Part shown: in pieces, positions 1 to 12,900 of the stretch
Position numbering within the stretch: the stretch's first letter is position 1
Layout: every line of letters starts with the position of its first letter
Assembly (NCBI RefSeq): GCF_017591425.1
Contig: NW_024466409.1
Location: forward strand, 1-64,000
DNA length: 64,000 bases
Direction: 5' to 3'
Source: Ochotona curzoniae
Lineage: Eukaryota > Chordata > Mammalia > Lagomorpha > Ochotonidae
The notes under the pieces: generated by a model
The model's database searches: none
Seen by the model: only the letters and a program-made list of their open reading frames with translations
What the model was told of the DNA's origin: nothing
Made by a program: the position numbers and the translations under genes

Positions 1-10
1 GGAAACCGAA

Positions 11-92
11 ATGGCCAGGAGGAGTAGGGGCTTGGCGTTCTGGCGGTTCTGGTGCCTTTTCCCGGTGCTGTGGGGTGCACTGCAAGCCTCAG
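11..92 (+). CDS. NCR3LG1: NCR3LG1 exon 1 (signal peptide)
   Basis: Encodes a basic N-terminus followed by a Trp, Phe and Leu-rich hydrophobic core, a typical signal peptide. The donor is CTCAG|GTAGGG and the exon ends with one base of a split Gly codon. Only 10 bases of 5' leader are in the window, so the promoter lies outside it. Confidence 0.8.
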
Positions 93-1734
93 GTAGGGCG
101 GTGGGCACGGAGGGAACGGTGGGAGGCCCGGGTGCGGGGCGGGGTGCGGGGCGGGTGCGGGGTGCGGGACGGGGTGCGGGGCGGGTGCGGGGCGGGGTGC
201 AGTGTGGGGCACAGGTCGCCGGCGAACGAGGGGATTAGCGTGGATCAACAGGTGGATGTCCCGCAGGCCTACTGTATTCAGGGCGGCATTTCTCCACACG
301 GGGAGTGCGGGACTGCCTGGAAGAGTTTATCTGTAGGGATCATGTTCTTTAAGGCGCCCACGAGCGGTCCATGGTCTCCAGAACTTTCTGATCGTGGTCG
401 CGCATTAGAGGGACAGATGATTGCGGTATTGTGGACAAGGAGGCGAATGGGACCCGGGGCTGGTGAATTATGGCCCCGGTGGGCACTCAGGATGAAGAGG
501 AGGCGATGAATGACTTGCTCAGAAAGTGCCTTAAACACGGAGGAAATGCAGTAAACTTGGGCAACAGCGCTTCCGGTGGTTGGAATGAAGTGCTTGTCAG
601 GACCAGGGCGCTTTAGTCCTGATCTGAGCAGATAGGCCAAGCCGAGAATGGGAGACCATCTGAGCAGGGGTGTGCCAAGCCTTGGGCCCCAATGTAGGAG
701 CAGGATAGGACAGAGGAAAGTGAAATTTGGTGCTGCTCATGGTGAGGAAGACCATAACCACGAGGAAGAGGAGGAGGGAACAAAAGCTTCAGGGAAGAAT
801 TCTGTAAGAGATAAACCTCTAAAAGAGCACAGAACTCATGCCACAATAGGAGAGACAAAACCATAAAGAATCCTTGCAAACAAGCAAACAAACAAAAACA
901 CAACAACGCCGAGGAACCCGAAGGACCCCCATCTGTAGCAGGCATTTAAGCCTACAGGCCAGAAAGTGGAGGCCAATTCCTCAGTTAAGGGGAGAATCGA
1001 CCCTGGGGTGGAGGGAAGCTCTGTAAGAAAACTGTGTAGGGACAGTGTGGTGCTGTGGCAGGCTTGGGCCTGGTTCATGTCCCGCCTGGGTAAGGCCTGG
1101 GAAAGCAGCAGAGGATGGCCCAAAGCCTTGGGCCCCTGCACCCACATGGGAGACCCTGAAAGCTGCTGGCTGCTGGCTTCTTCTTCTTCTTTTTTTTTTT
1201 TTTAATATTTATTGTATTATGTGACACAGTTCTATATAGGCACTGGGATTCCTCCCAACCCTCCCCCCGTGGTGGGCTCCTCACCCCCGTTGCGCAACCA
1301 CAGTTCAGGTTTAGTTGAGATTCCTTCATTGCAAGCATACACCAAGCAGAGTCCAGCATCTCATTGTCCGGTCAAGTTCAGCGGCTTCTTGGGGAGACCC
1401 TCCCCGTTCCAAAGGCAGAGCCAACAGAGTAGAATCTCGGTCAATTAAAAGCCCCAACATAACATCAGCAACAATATATAACGTTAAGGGATGAATTGAC
1501 AAAGTATTGAGCAACCAATTTGTCAAAATTGGGTGCATGGTCTTAACAACTTCCTATGACTATTTCAATGACATTTCAACAATTGAGGTGCGAAACAGTG
1601 TTAGGAAGGGTGTGCAGAGAAATCTTCCATACCTTGGTGAGGAGTACTTAATCCCCGTGTCCTACCTAGTAAGGTGTGTGTGAGTCCATGCTGACCAAGA
1701 CTTCCTTGTTGTTCTCTGCCTATCCATTCCAATT

Positions 1735-1780
<46 letters not shown>

Positions 1781-4700
1781 GGGGGGGTGCTCTGGAGCGT
1801 CCCTCATGACCATGAGAGGGTGGGGACCCGAAGTTGGAGCCAAGTAAGAACCAGAGATAGTTTCTCTCCCTAGTCCCAATGGGAGTCCACTGTTCTGTTT
1901 CTGAAGACCGCTCAGATTTCCTGGTTGTTGTTCCGATGGCCTTGGATCCTATGATGAAGGATTCAGCTTCTTCCATCCCGTGTGGTAGGTCCAAAGGCGG
2001 GCAGGGGAGGATATTCTCTGAGTTCTCGGCCTCCGAAGGCATTCCAATCCCCCGTGGTCTCTTTGGCAGTTGGGATGTGGTCCTTGGCACCCATAATGAT
2101 AGCCCTTGGTGGGGATCCGGGAGACTCCAGGTTTGGGACACAAGCCTCCTCCTGTCCACCTGCTCTACTCTGTGGTCCCCCACTGCTCTGTGCACATGAC
2201 CTCCTGCCAATAGGTTGTCAGGGTTGCTCTTGATTCCCCCTGTATGTCTTTGTAGTTTTACTGTTGTCTAATGTTGTCTTGAATCTATTGTCTACAAGTT
2301 ACCTCTTATGTGCCTGAGAGGTTACACTACACGGCTTCCTCACACGTTCACAGGAGATGGAAGGTTTCTTTGCTCTCCTGCCCAATTTCTGAGTAGTAAA
2401 AGGTTTTGAAAATATATTTGGTTATACAATTTTTTAAAAAGATTTATTTTATTATTATTATTATTTTTATTGGAAAGGCGGATATACAGAGAGGAGAGAC
2501 AGAGAGGAAGATCTTCCCTCCGATGATTCACTCCCCAAGTGAGCGCAACGGCCGATGCTATGCCAATCCGAAGCCAGGAGCCTCTTCCGGGTCTCTCACG
2601 CGGGTGCAGGTTCCCAAAGCCTTGGGCCATCCTCGACTGCTTTCCCGGGCCACAGGCAGGGAGCTGGAAGGGAAGCAGGGCCGCCAGGATAGAACTGGCG
2701 CCCATATGGGATCCCGGGCGTGCAAGGCGAGGACCTTAACCACTTGCGCCACCGCACCGGGCCCGGTTATACAATTTTAAAAACACATGGGTTGAGACCA
2801 AATTAGGTAGAGGTCCATCGGGGGAGATTTACATCATCAGGAGTCTTTAGGGTTGATTCATGTACCCAAGGCCTGAAGGTTCATCATGGAGCTTTCTAAG
2901 CAGTAATCATAGAAACCAAATCCCACAGCCCCCATGCGGAGGCTGGAAGACTCTTTGGTTTTCTTTTTGCTCCTGCTTGTCATTTGTGTTTTGAGCCTGT
3001 CGGGGCCTGGGGCTCACCTTTCCACACAGGCAATGGGAGATGAGTTGAGGCTCCTGTTGGCGTTCGGCGCTGAATCTCATCCATGGCTATGGCCAAAGCT
3101 GCTGGCTTCTTCTTGACTCAAGTCTGGCCCAGGGGGGCTGTGTGCACAGTGAACCAGCTGATGGAAGACCTCTCTTTGTCTCTGTCCTTCTCTGTGTGGA
3201 TCTCTACTTTCTTTTTATTTTTTTTAAATATTTATTTTTATTGGAAAGGCAGATATACAGAGAGGAGGAGAGACAGAGAGGAAGATTTTCCATTTGATAG
3301 TTCACTCTCCAAGTGGCCACAACAGCTGGAGCTGAGCTAATCCAAAGCCAGGACTAGGAGCTCTTTTGGGTCTCCCACGTGGGTGCAGGGTCCCAAAGCT
3401 TTGGGCTCTCCCGACTGCTCTCCCAGGCCTCAGGAGGGAGCTGGATGGAAGCAGGCTGTCGGGGTTAGAACTGGCAGCCAAATGGGATCCCAGTGCACTC
3501 AAGATGAGGACTTTAGCCTTTACACTATCATGTTGGGGCCCAGAACTCTACTTTCAGTAAATAAATAAATAATATTAATCTTGTAAGACAAGAACATATG
3601 GAGTTTGCTTTAATTGTGCTTCTGACTTCATTTCTCTAACTGTTGATATCTGACTGTCCTCTTTGGAATGGGGAGTGAGATCATTCCCTTCCATGTTTGA
3701 TAAATGTTGTCCATCCGTGACAAGGATATGTTATTCAAAATGTCTGTTTAGTTGTTAAAGATGGAATGTGATCTTTGCTTTTTGTTTCTTTTTGAGATTT
3801 CTGATTTGAAAGTAGAGTTGCTTAGAGAGGGAGAAACAGAGAGGTCTCCCATCCACTGGTTCAGTCCACAAAAGCCACAATGGCCAGAGCTAGGCCAGTG
3901 TGAAGCCAGGAGCTTGTGGTTTCATTTACGAGTTCCATGTGGGTGCCTGGTTCAAACACAGGGGTCATTTTCTGCTGCTTTCACAGGCACATCCACAGGG
4001 AGCTGAACCAGGTTTGGAGCAGCCAGGACATGAACTGGTGTCTGTTTGGGTTTATCTGTTAGGCCACAGCGCTGGTCTCTGATTGTTTTCCAAAAGTGTT
4101 TTCTGCAGCTTTGTATGCCACAGTCATGCATCTCATGTTTAACACAGACTCTTGAGAACAGCAAGAGCCACATTGGGCGGCTGTCTTAGACCGGGTAGGT
4201 CTGTGCAAGTGTGCTCCATGTTGTTGCCCAGGTGATTAAATGCACCACAACCAGTTCTCACAATGTAGCCCCCTTTTCTTCAGAGATGCTTGCTTGCATC
4301 CAGAAATTGGGAAGGCACTGTCAGCAGAAATTTTAGAATGTCCTAGAAAATGAAATGGAATTGCCTGCCCATCTTAGACTGATGAAGTCAGCATAAGAGA
4401 TGGCACAGATTGGATGGCTTGCACAGAAATGTGCTTTTGCCTGATCTGGAAATCATAGATACCCAGAAAAAATAAAAATATTGTGAAAGATATTCTGTAG
4501 GAATTTATGTTACTGTTTTCCCTTAAATATATTATGGATATAATTGTTGTATATTAAAAAACTCTATCCCGTAACAACTGATAAAGATACATTTGCAGGA
4601 GAGTTTGTTGACTTAATGTTTTAAATTTGCTTTGTAGAGAAAGGTACTCGTTGCTACTTTGCTGTTTTGAAATGTTGTACAATGTTGAATAATTTTACAA

Positions 4701-6854
4701 ACACCTGTCCACAATGTGTACTTGATGTTGCATGATAAGTTTAGCATGATAACTCAGCACCAAAGCAGAGGGTTTCCATTCAAGATGAAGTAGCACAGGT
4801 CTGACAACTTTTCCATATTAACCCTTCATTTTCTTATGCCAGCTGAGATAGCATCCCCAGGATGGTTTGAGAGTGGGTTCACTTGGCAAGAACTGTGTAC
4901 CAGTGATGCACCTTGGCTTTCATGGGGTGTTGTGGCTTTTTCAGAGCACCTGTGGTACCCTGACACTGGTTTGGCACTTGGTGCTGCTGAACACTTTTAT
5001 CTATGCTCCCATGAAACTGTGTGTGCCAGCACTGGTATACTGCCATGTGGGATGTGTGGGCTGCTTATCATGTCCTTATGTTGGGATGAATCTATGTAGA
5101 GAAGTTCTGACATCAAAAGCCAGACACTGGGTATTGAATGTGAAGGCAGAAAACAAATCAAAAGGAAAAAGTTACTATTAAAATTTGGTTTTGGTCCCAG
5201 CATGATAGCCCATTGGCTAAATCTTCACCTAGCATTTGCCTGTTTCCCACATGGTAAATGGTTCATGTCTCGACTGATTCACTTCCCATCTGGCTCCCTA
5301 GTGTGGCCTGGGAAAAACAGGAGAGGATGGCCCAAGAGCTTAGGACTGTGCACCTGCATGGGTGACCCAAAGGAGATTCTTGGTTTCTGCCTTCAGATTG
5401 GCTCAGCTGTTGTGAGCACTTACGGAATGACCTAGCACATGGAAGAGCTTTCTCACTGTTTCTCTTTTTCTCAGTATGGATGGCTTTCCAATAAAAAATA
5501 AAACAAATGACAGAAAAAAATTTGCGTTTAATTCCTTCTGTGTCTTCACCAAATGATTTTCCTCTCAGGTTTAACAAATCTACCTGAAGGGGTTTGTTGG
5601 GCATGTTTTAGCCTTAGTCTGTCCTGTGTTAGTGTATTGTCTGTGATGGATAAGACCACATGTGTACGGAAACTAAAGTGTACAAAAGTGTTGGAATTCA
5701 TCACTATTGCAATTTGAGAAGTAATCGCATACGGATATTGGCTCTGTGACATTCCGGTGCAGCCTGACCTGGCTACAATGAGTGGCACAACGTCCTAGGG
5801 CCTCAAGGTTTATAGCAGCATAAGTTACGTTGAATACAAACTATCATGTGTATCTCAGGAGATTGGGCTGCTATTCCATGACAGGGTAGTGCTGCCTAGC
5901 TTGTCCCAATTCCTATTCGAGAGGGAATCAATGGGTTTTGAAAAATACAAACTGTCTAAAACAAGATAATATGAAAATGAGGTTGTTTGTGTTTTTCATT
6001 TTCTGTAATAGAAAGAGAATCCCAGCTGCCTTCTTTGTTTTTTTTTTAATGATTTATTTATTTATTGGAAAGTCAGATATACAGAGAGAAGAAGAGACAG
6101 AGAGGAAGATCTCTGTCCGATGATTCACGCCCCAAGTGAGCACAACGGCCGATACTATGCTGATCCGAAGCCAGGATCCAGGATCTTCTTACGGGTATCC
6201 CACACAGGTGTAGGGTCCCAAGGCTTTGGGCTGTCCTCGACTGCTTTCTCAGGCCACAAGCAGGAAGCTAGAGGGGAAGTCGAGCTGCTGGGATTAGAGC
6301 CGACGCCAATATGGGATCCTGGGGCATTCAAGGCAAGGACTTTAGCTGCCAGGTCCTCAGCTGCCTTCTTTAGAGAAATTGCTGGGCTGCTTCCAGAACT
6401 CAAGGAAATCAGAGTGAAAGCCAAGCAGACCACCTTGCAAGAGAAGGACAAAGCTGCAGAGGCTTTCCTGTGTGTTAGGGAGGGCTGAAGGTGTCAGAGC
6501 AGGAATGACCAGAAGGCAGAGAGAACAAGTGGGCCCTCCTGTGATGCACAGCACTTGCTTAGCCCAGCTGAGAAGTTGTGCTGAGCTAGAAAGCAAGAGT
6601 GGTAAGGAAAGAGACAGAGAACATTGCATTGAGTTCTTTATTGAGAGACCTACAAGGTTGTCAGGTGTATATAATCTTTTCATTAACCTTTGCTGGCGAG
6701 CATGCTTACTGCTCAAAAAGCAATAAAAGCCAAAACGTGTTGATTCCTCAGAGGAGAAGCAGGCTGTGTTGCAAGGCCGCAGAGAGACCAGGTGGCTGGA
6801 GTTGTCTGTGCCCACTCCTGGGAGTATATTTAAGACAGATATCATCTCTTCACC

Positions 6855-6914
<60 letters not shown>

Positions 6915-9900
6915 TAGAGCTTCTCATTTTCGTAATAATTGCACCCAGTGGAGCAGAGGAGGCCAAGAATGCAGCATGTGTTCACCCCACAACCCCAAAC
7001 ACTGTTTTCTTCCCTTTTTTTTTTTTTGATTTTTATTTTGACATTTTTTACATAGTTAATTAGGGTAAGCAGGTTCAAGGGCTACAGGAAAGTGGATAAG
7101 ACTAGTATGTTTTCCATATTGTTACCTTCATGTTTAAAGGGGGGTATTTAAGGGAGAAGGCCCACCCGTTTTCCCACCCTCTCCAGGTACCGGATGTAGG
7201 GCATGCTCTGAGGTTCTTGCTCAAGTGGTTTTGATATTTCAACAGTTATGAATTGCTGTCAGTGTTGCCACTGCAAGCACTATGAGGTCTTTGAAAAATC
7301 CACTGATTGACATAGTCCATCATAGCTGAGATGGTTGGTTGACCTGTTCTGTCTTCTCTCTTTTCTTGGTTAGGGTTCTGAGTCCAGCATTTAGATTAGG
7401 AAGATCTCCAAAGAAACTTCTTGTATGTGCTAGCAAGTACAGGGCCTGGCACCGTCCATCGCTCCAATCAGCTGGTGGTTGCAGTTGCTGGGTTGGTTCT
7501 GTTTTCACTCCCGACTTCCACTGGAACCAATGGGTGTTGCAGTCCAGCCTGGTTCTGCCCTGCACATACGTGGCCCTCACATAAACCAGTGGGAGCTGCA
7601 GCCTAGTTGGAGCGACCCGCAATAACCCCCACCAGGCCCACCCCCTACCCTGGTTTGCCAGTAAGTGTAGCAGTAGTCCAGTCTGTCCCACACCCCATTC
7701 CACCCCAGCCGCTATCTTAGTTTTATGTCCTCCTGTGGAAGTGGTAACCCAAGAGGGATGAGCCCACTATTTCCCTCCCAGGCCTCTCCCACTCCCAGAT
7801 TCCAGTTGATGCTGCGTCTAAGGCCAAACAACCCTCGCCCACTTTAATTTTGTTTGCACCAGTAGGAATAATCTGCCCAGCCCGGCTTTTCCCTGATCTA
7901 GTCCACATGAGGCATGCAGGTGTGGTAGCTCTGCCTAGTCTGGTCTGCCCCCATCCCAGCCTATGCTCTCTTGCGGAAGTAGCTGTCCAGCAAAGGAACC
8001 CTCCCTTATTCCCCTGCCGGCTCTGCCCACTTCCTTTCTTGTTCTCAGGCTGGTTGGGCGCTGCGGTCCCTTCTGGTACAGGCAACCTCACCTTCGCATT
8101 CCATAATGTGCACTAGTCTTTGTTGTGACCGACCCTGGGTCGACCCACACTGGTGCCTGGATTTGCCAGTGGATGATGTGGACAGATTCAGCCTGGTCTT
8201 GCCCCCACGTCTGCCAATTGTATGCCAGTGGGTAGTTTTCCATGGCCTTTTCTGGGCTGTTTCCTATCATGTTTCTTGCGTTTACCTGCTGGGTCTGTGT
8301 CCTGCCAGAGGAGTTGCCCAGGCTCCTCCATCAGAACCTCTCCCAATGCCAGGTTTCACGCTTACCAGTGGGTCCATGAGCCAACCCTACTCAGTCCACC
8401 TCCTGTCATAGCAGGAACTGTGGCTTTTCCTGACTGGCCTTCCACCCAATCTGGTTCTTGCTGTTGGATGTTCCAGCCCAGCCATGGTTTGTCCATACCC
8501 ACGTATGGCTCACACATGGCTCAGTAGGGGTTTGAGACCTTGCCTAGTCCATCGCACATCTGCCCTGGTCCTCCAGGACACCAGGGGGTGTTGGGGTCCG
8601 GCCCGGTTCGGTGCATCCAATCCCAGTCCACAGTTGTGCCAAGGGAGACTACAACTGTTTCCAGATCAGAACGCAGCCCCCCTTCCAGGCCACGCGCCTC
8701 TTGGTGGGAACCTCAGCCCAGCTAGGGATGTCCCCTTTGCTCCCCAACCGGGTCTGTTCCCAGCCATAGGTCACTTGCCTGCCAATGGATGCTCTGACTC
8801 AGCTTGGCACAGCCCTTCCCCTGTCCCGAACGCTGCCATAGACACTGTGGCTTAGCGTTCCTGGCTCCCGCAGACCAGTAGGTACAAGAGCCTAGCTCGG
8901 CATGACCTCTGCTCCCTCCTGGTTTCTAGTTTTACTTGTGGGCTAAGGTTTGCTCAGTCGTGCCTGATCTACTCTGTTGCATTACCAGTTGACACATTAG
9001 CCAGCTGTTGGAGCTACTTTTGCAGGACAGGCCCCAAGCCATAGCTTCTACATGGACTGGTATTTGGTGGTTGGCATTATTAGTGATTACAAGTTTTACA
9101 AAGGAAGAGTTACTGCCTGTTTCAGGTCCAAGAAGCACAACGGCTTCAACCTGGAGCTAATTAAGCAGCGACTCAAAGAACCAAATCCCCAGAGCTCCCT
9201 GGCTGGGCGGCCAGCAGGCGGAACCTGGCACCAAATGGCGCACTAGCCGCACGGGGAACGGCTCACCATGTGCACATGGTGGCTGTCTGGGACCCAGGCA
9301 TGAGATGCCCCGTCCTGAGACCCACCAGCTGCCGGGAGGCTGCTGGAGGTTTAAATAACCCAGGCCCAAGGTCGCGCCCCTCCCAAATCCCATTCACCAC
9401 CCCATGAAGGCGGCGGGTGGGTCCCGGACCTGCCCAGTCCCGGAGGCCTCCCCCCTCGGTCTACTCACCCTGAAGGAAACAGCCTCTGGAACCCGGCAGG
9501 CCCAGGAACAGCTCACCGTACGCACATGGCGGCTGTCTGGGATCCAGGCATGAGACGCCCCGTCCTGAGACCCAACCCCAAACACTGTTTTCAAATTCCC
9601 TTGTTAAAACTTCTCATGAGACATAGCCACCAACCGCGCCCACCTCACCCTCCAGGCTCCCTGCTCTGAGGGGCTGTTCCTGCTGAAGGAGCCCTGCCTG
9701 GCTGCTGTCCTGTGAGCTTTCCCTTTGGCCCATCATCCTCTGCTCTTCCTCATATACGTCTGTGCTAGAAACTGCCCTCTTGCTGTGTTCATCGGCCTCA
9801 TGCTTCACAGCGTGCAGCTAAAGATTCCGGGAACCAATAGGTTGCATGGGCCTGGATTTGAAGTTCTCCACATTGGAGCTGTAACAGGGCCATGGACAAA

Positions 9901-12900
9901 GAACCTGTGTCCTGAATCATTCCCTGTCCACTTCATGAAGTTGTGCATTTGTAGTTATGTGGTTCTGCTTGGAGTTGCAGGCGTGTTTGTGTCAAGGGTC
10001 TCTGTGTAACTGAGTTCTCCTGTTTCCACAGGATTTCGGGTGGAGATGGCAGGGAGGACTCAGACCGTGTTTCTCAACGACAACATCACCATCACCTGCA
10101 AGATCCCTGGTTCTCCCGCTCTGGACATCAGCACTGTGGGTGTTGTCTGGTTTGTGAGGAAAAAAGGATCAGAGGAGAAAGTTCCTGTGTTTGAGTATTA
10201 TGGAGATCACGAGAAGGCATACCGAACTGGAGCCAACATCTCTCCGGAGAAGCTGATGAGGGGAGAGGCCTCACTGCACCTGCCAGCCATTCAGCTCAGT
10301 GATGCTGGAGAGTACTTCTGTAAGGTGGTGGTCACCCCTGAGATGGATGAGAAAAGTGTGCAGCTGGAAGTTGTGGGTGAGTGCCTGAGGGCAATGCCCG
10401 GGATCCCGTGGGCTGCAGGTGCAGAGTGGGATGGATGTTAGAGGCTGGTCTGGGGACCCACCGTGGGCTAGAGAGCTGGGCTTTGGTGGGTGGTGAGATG
10501 ACTCTGGGCAAGGTGTGAAGCCTCTGAATCTCGGTGCCCTTGCTAGAAACAAATGTGATGGCATCTGCCCAGGAGGAGTGGGGAGAGATGGCATGTTGGG
10601 AAGATGCAGGTGAAATGTTGGATGTGCCCCTGTCTATGACACATAGTGAGTGGAAGACAGCAATAGTGGTTATTGCATTATTCCCACTGGGTGTGGGTTG
10701 TCATTTTATCTGAGCAGGTTCCTTGGGGAGGCAGCTGGGAAAGAGAGGGTTGCTAGACTGTGGTCCCCTTCAATTTTTGTGCTTCTAAGTGAGTGAGATA
10801 AACATTTAGCATCCTTGCACCTGGATTTCCCATTTCCAAAAAGGGATTCTTAGGAAGATGTTATGCAAGATGTGCAGTGGAGTGAGGTATGATGAAGCCT
10901 GACAGGACAGACACATCCCCAAATTCCATCTTGAGCTCCAGTGTGGTGTGTTACCCAGCAGTCTGGTGAATAGATGCTGGTGAGATGGGGAGAAAAGGAA
11001 ACTCTTGCAGACAGTGACATGAAAAGTGTTTGAGCCCTTGTGGGGAACAGTAGGAAACGTCTTCAGATCAACTGAAATAGGAGGTCAGGGTTGGGCCTAG
11101 CAGTTAAGATGGCTGCATGTGGGGTCCGTGTTGTGTCATGGTGTGTTGTGCCCCTGGCATCCCTTAAGGTTGCTGGTTTAGTGCAGCTGCACCTCTCCCA
11201 AAGTAGTTCCCTGCTCTTGTTCCTGGGAAAGCAGCCCAGTAGGCCTGAGTGCTGGGGCTCCTGCCATCCATGTGAGAGACCCAGGATGGAGGTCCTGGCT
11301 TGCAGCTTCAGCCTGGCTTAGTCCTGGTTTGTGTGTTTATCTGGGGACTTAGCAATGTATGGGAGCATGCATTCTCTCTCTTCTGTTACTTTGCCTTTCA
11401 TATGCATATATACATAAATCGTTAGACATGTAGAATGGAATATTTTCATAAGCATTAAAATGGAGAGACTCGGAAGTGATGGTAAGTAAAATAGCCATCC
11501 ACTCAGACATGCTGCTTGTTTCTCTCATATGTGAAGTTAAGAGCCCTGCATTTGGACAACAGAGCTGATGCTCCCTGGCTGCACTTAGTGGTAAGTGGCT
11601 GGGGCAGCGTGAGTTGAACGAGGACCAGTTGGCTTGAAGAGCACAGGTGGTTTCCTCCCATTTGAAGGCTGTATCTGAGGCAAGGTGTCCGTATTGTTGG
11701 TTCTTTTGAGTCTTCTTTCCCCTGGCCTTCTTCTCTCTCTGTCTTCCTTAGCAGGCTATGGTGTGTTTCTCTTATAGAGTCTGGGTGTGTCTAATATATA
11801 TATGCGTGCGCACGTGTGTGTATGTGTGTAAGCTTAAAGGCTATATGTGTGTCTATATATTTCTCTCTATATTTTTATTTGCATGTGTGTTTAAATTTTT
11901 ATTCATTTATTTGTGAGGCAGAGAGAAAAAGAGAGAGAATGATACCTTACTAGTTGACTTTGAATTGTGTGATGCAGGCAGTAGGCCAGCTGGGAGCTGA
12001 CTCAGTCCTCACCCCTATTGGGTTGAATGGACCCTGCCCTTGAACCATCACCACTGCCCCCTAGAGCCTGCAAAAGCAGATAACTGAAATCAGGGGTTGG
12101 TGCAGAGACTGAGCCTGAGTACCGTGGTGTGGGCACAGGCATTCTAACCTGCACCTGAACCACGAGACCGAATGTCCCCTTTGGCCATGTGTACAGGAAT
12201 GTATGTCATTATTTTAATCTCCAAGTTCAGTTGATCACTACTGTTCTGTAGACAAGTAATTGATTTTTGTACATGGGCTTCTTATCTTGAGGCTGCTACT
12301 ATCCTTACTAGTTCTCAAAGCCTTTTTTGTTTGTTTGTGGTTTTTTTTGGTTGAATCTTTGCGATTGCTGTCTATCAATCACATTATCTATGAACGAATA
12401 TAGTTTCATCATGTTTTCAAGTCTGTGTACTTTTATGTTCCTATCCTATTTTACTGGTCTGGAGTTCATTGCAATGTACTAGGAATAGAGTGTAGAGGGA
12501 GCATCCTGCCTACTCCTGAAATTTTTTACTTTCTTCCTCAGGATGTTGGGCATAGATTTTAGGTAAAAGTTCTTTATCAGCTTGAGGAATTTCTCTGATG
12601 CCACACATTGTTCTTTGTTTTGTTTTGTTTTTGTCATATGGATGGATATTGCTCTTGCCAAACAGTGATTCTGCCATCTCTAAGTGGAGCTGCCATCTGA
12701 TCATGGTACATGGCCTTTGTATTCCCAGCCATCACAGGGGAGTCCAGCCATTCTGCAAGGGCAGGGCACACTTGTCATCCTCAGGACACACTTTGATGGA
12801 TGTGTGCTTCCAGGGAGTTGCTCTCACCACATTTCAGTGAATCTGGAATGACCAGACCCTCAGTTCACATGGCCAGACCAACCTTCCATGAATTCAGATG

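Noticed and set aside
1662..2210. Minus-strand frame of 182 codons
   Set aside because: Lies inside L1 3' sequence and a (CA)n run; not a recognisable L1 protein segment.
2434..2764. Possible tRNA gene on the minus strand
   Set aside because: The tRNA-like head belongs to a CSINE with A-tail and target duplication; no intact cloverleaf is needed to explain it.
7440..8900. Repeated spaced motifs that might suggest a CRISPR-like or satellite array
   Set aside because: Units are imperfect and of uneven spacing, lie inside a retroposon with target duplication, and the genome is mammalian.
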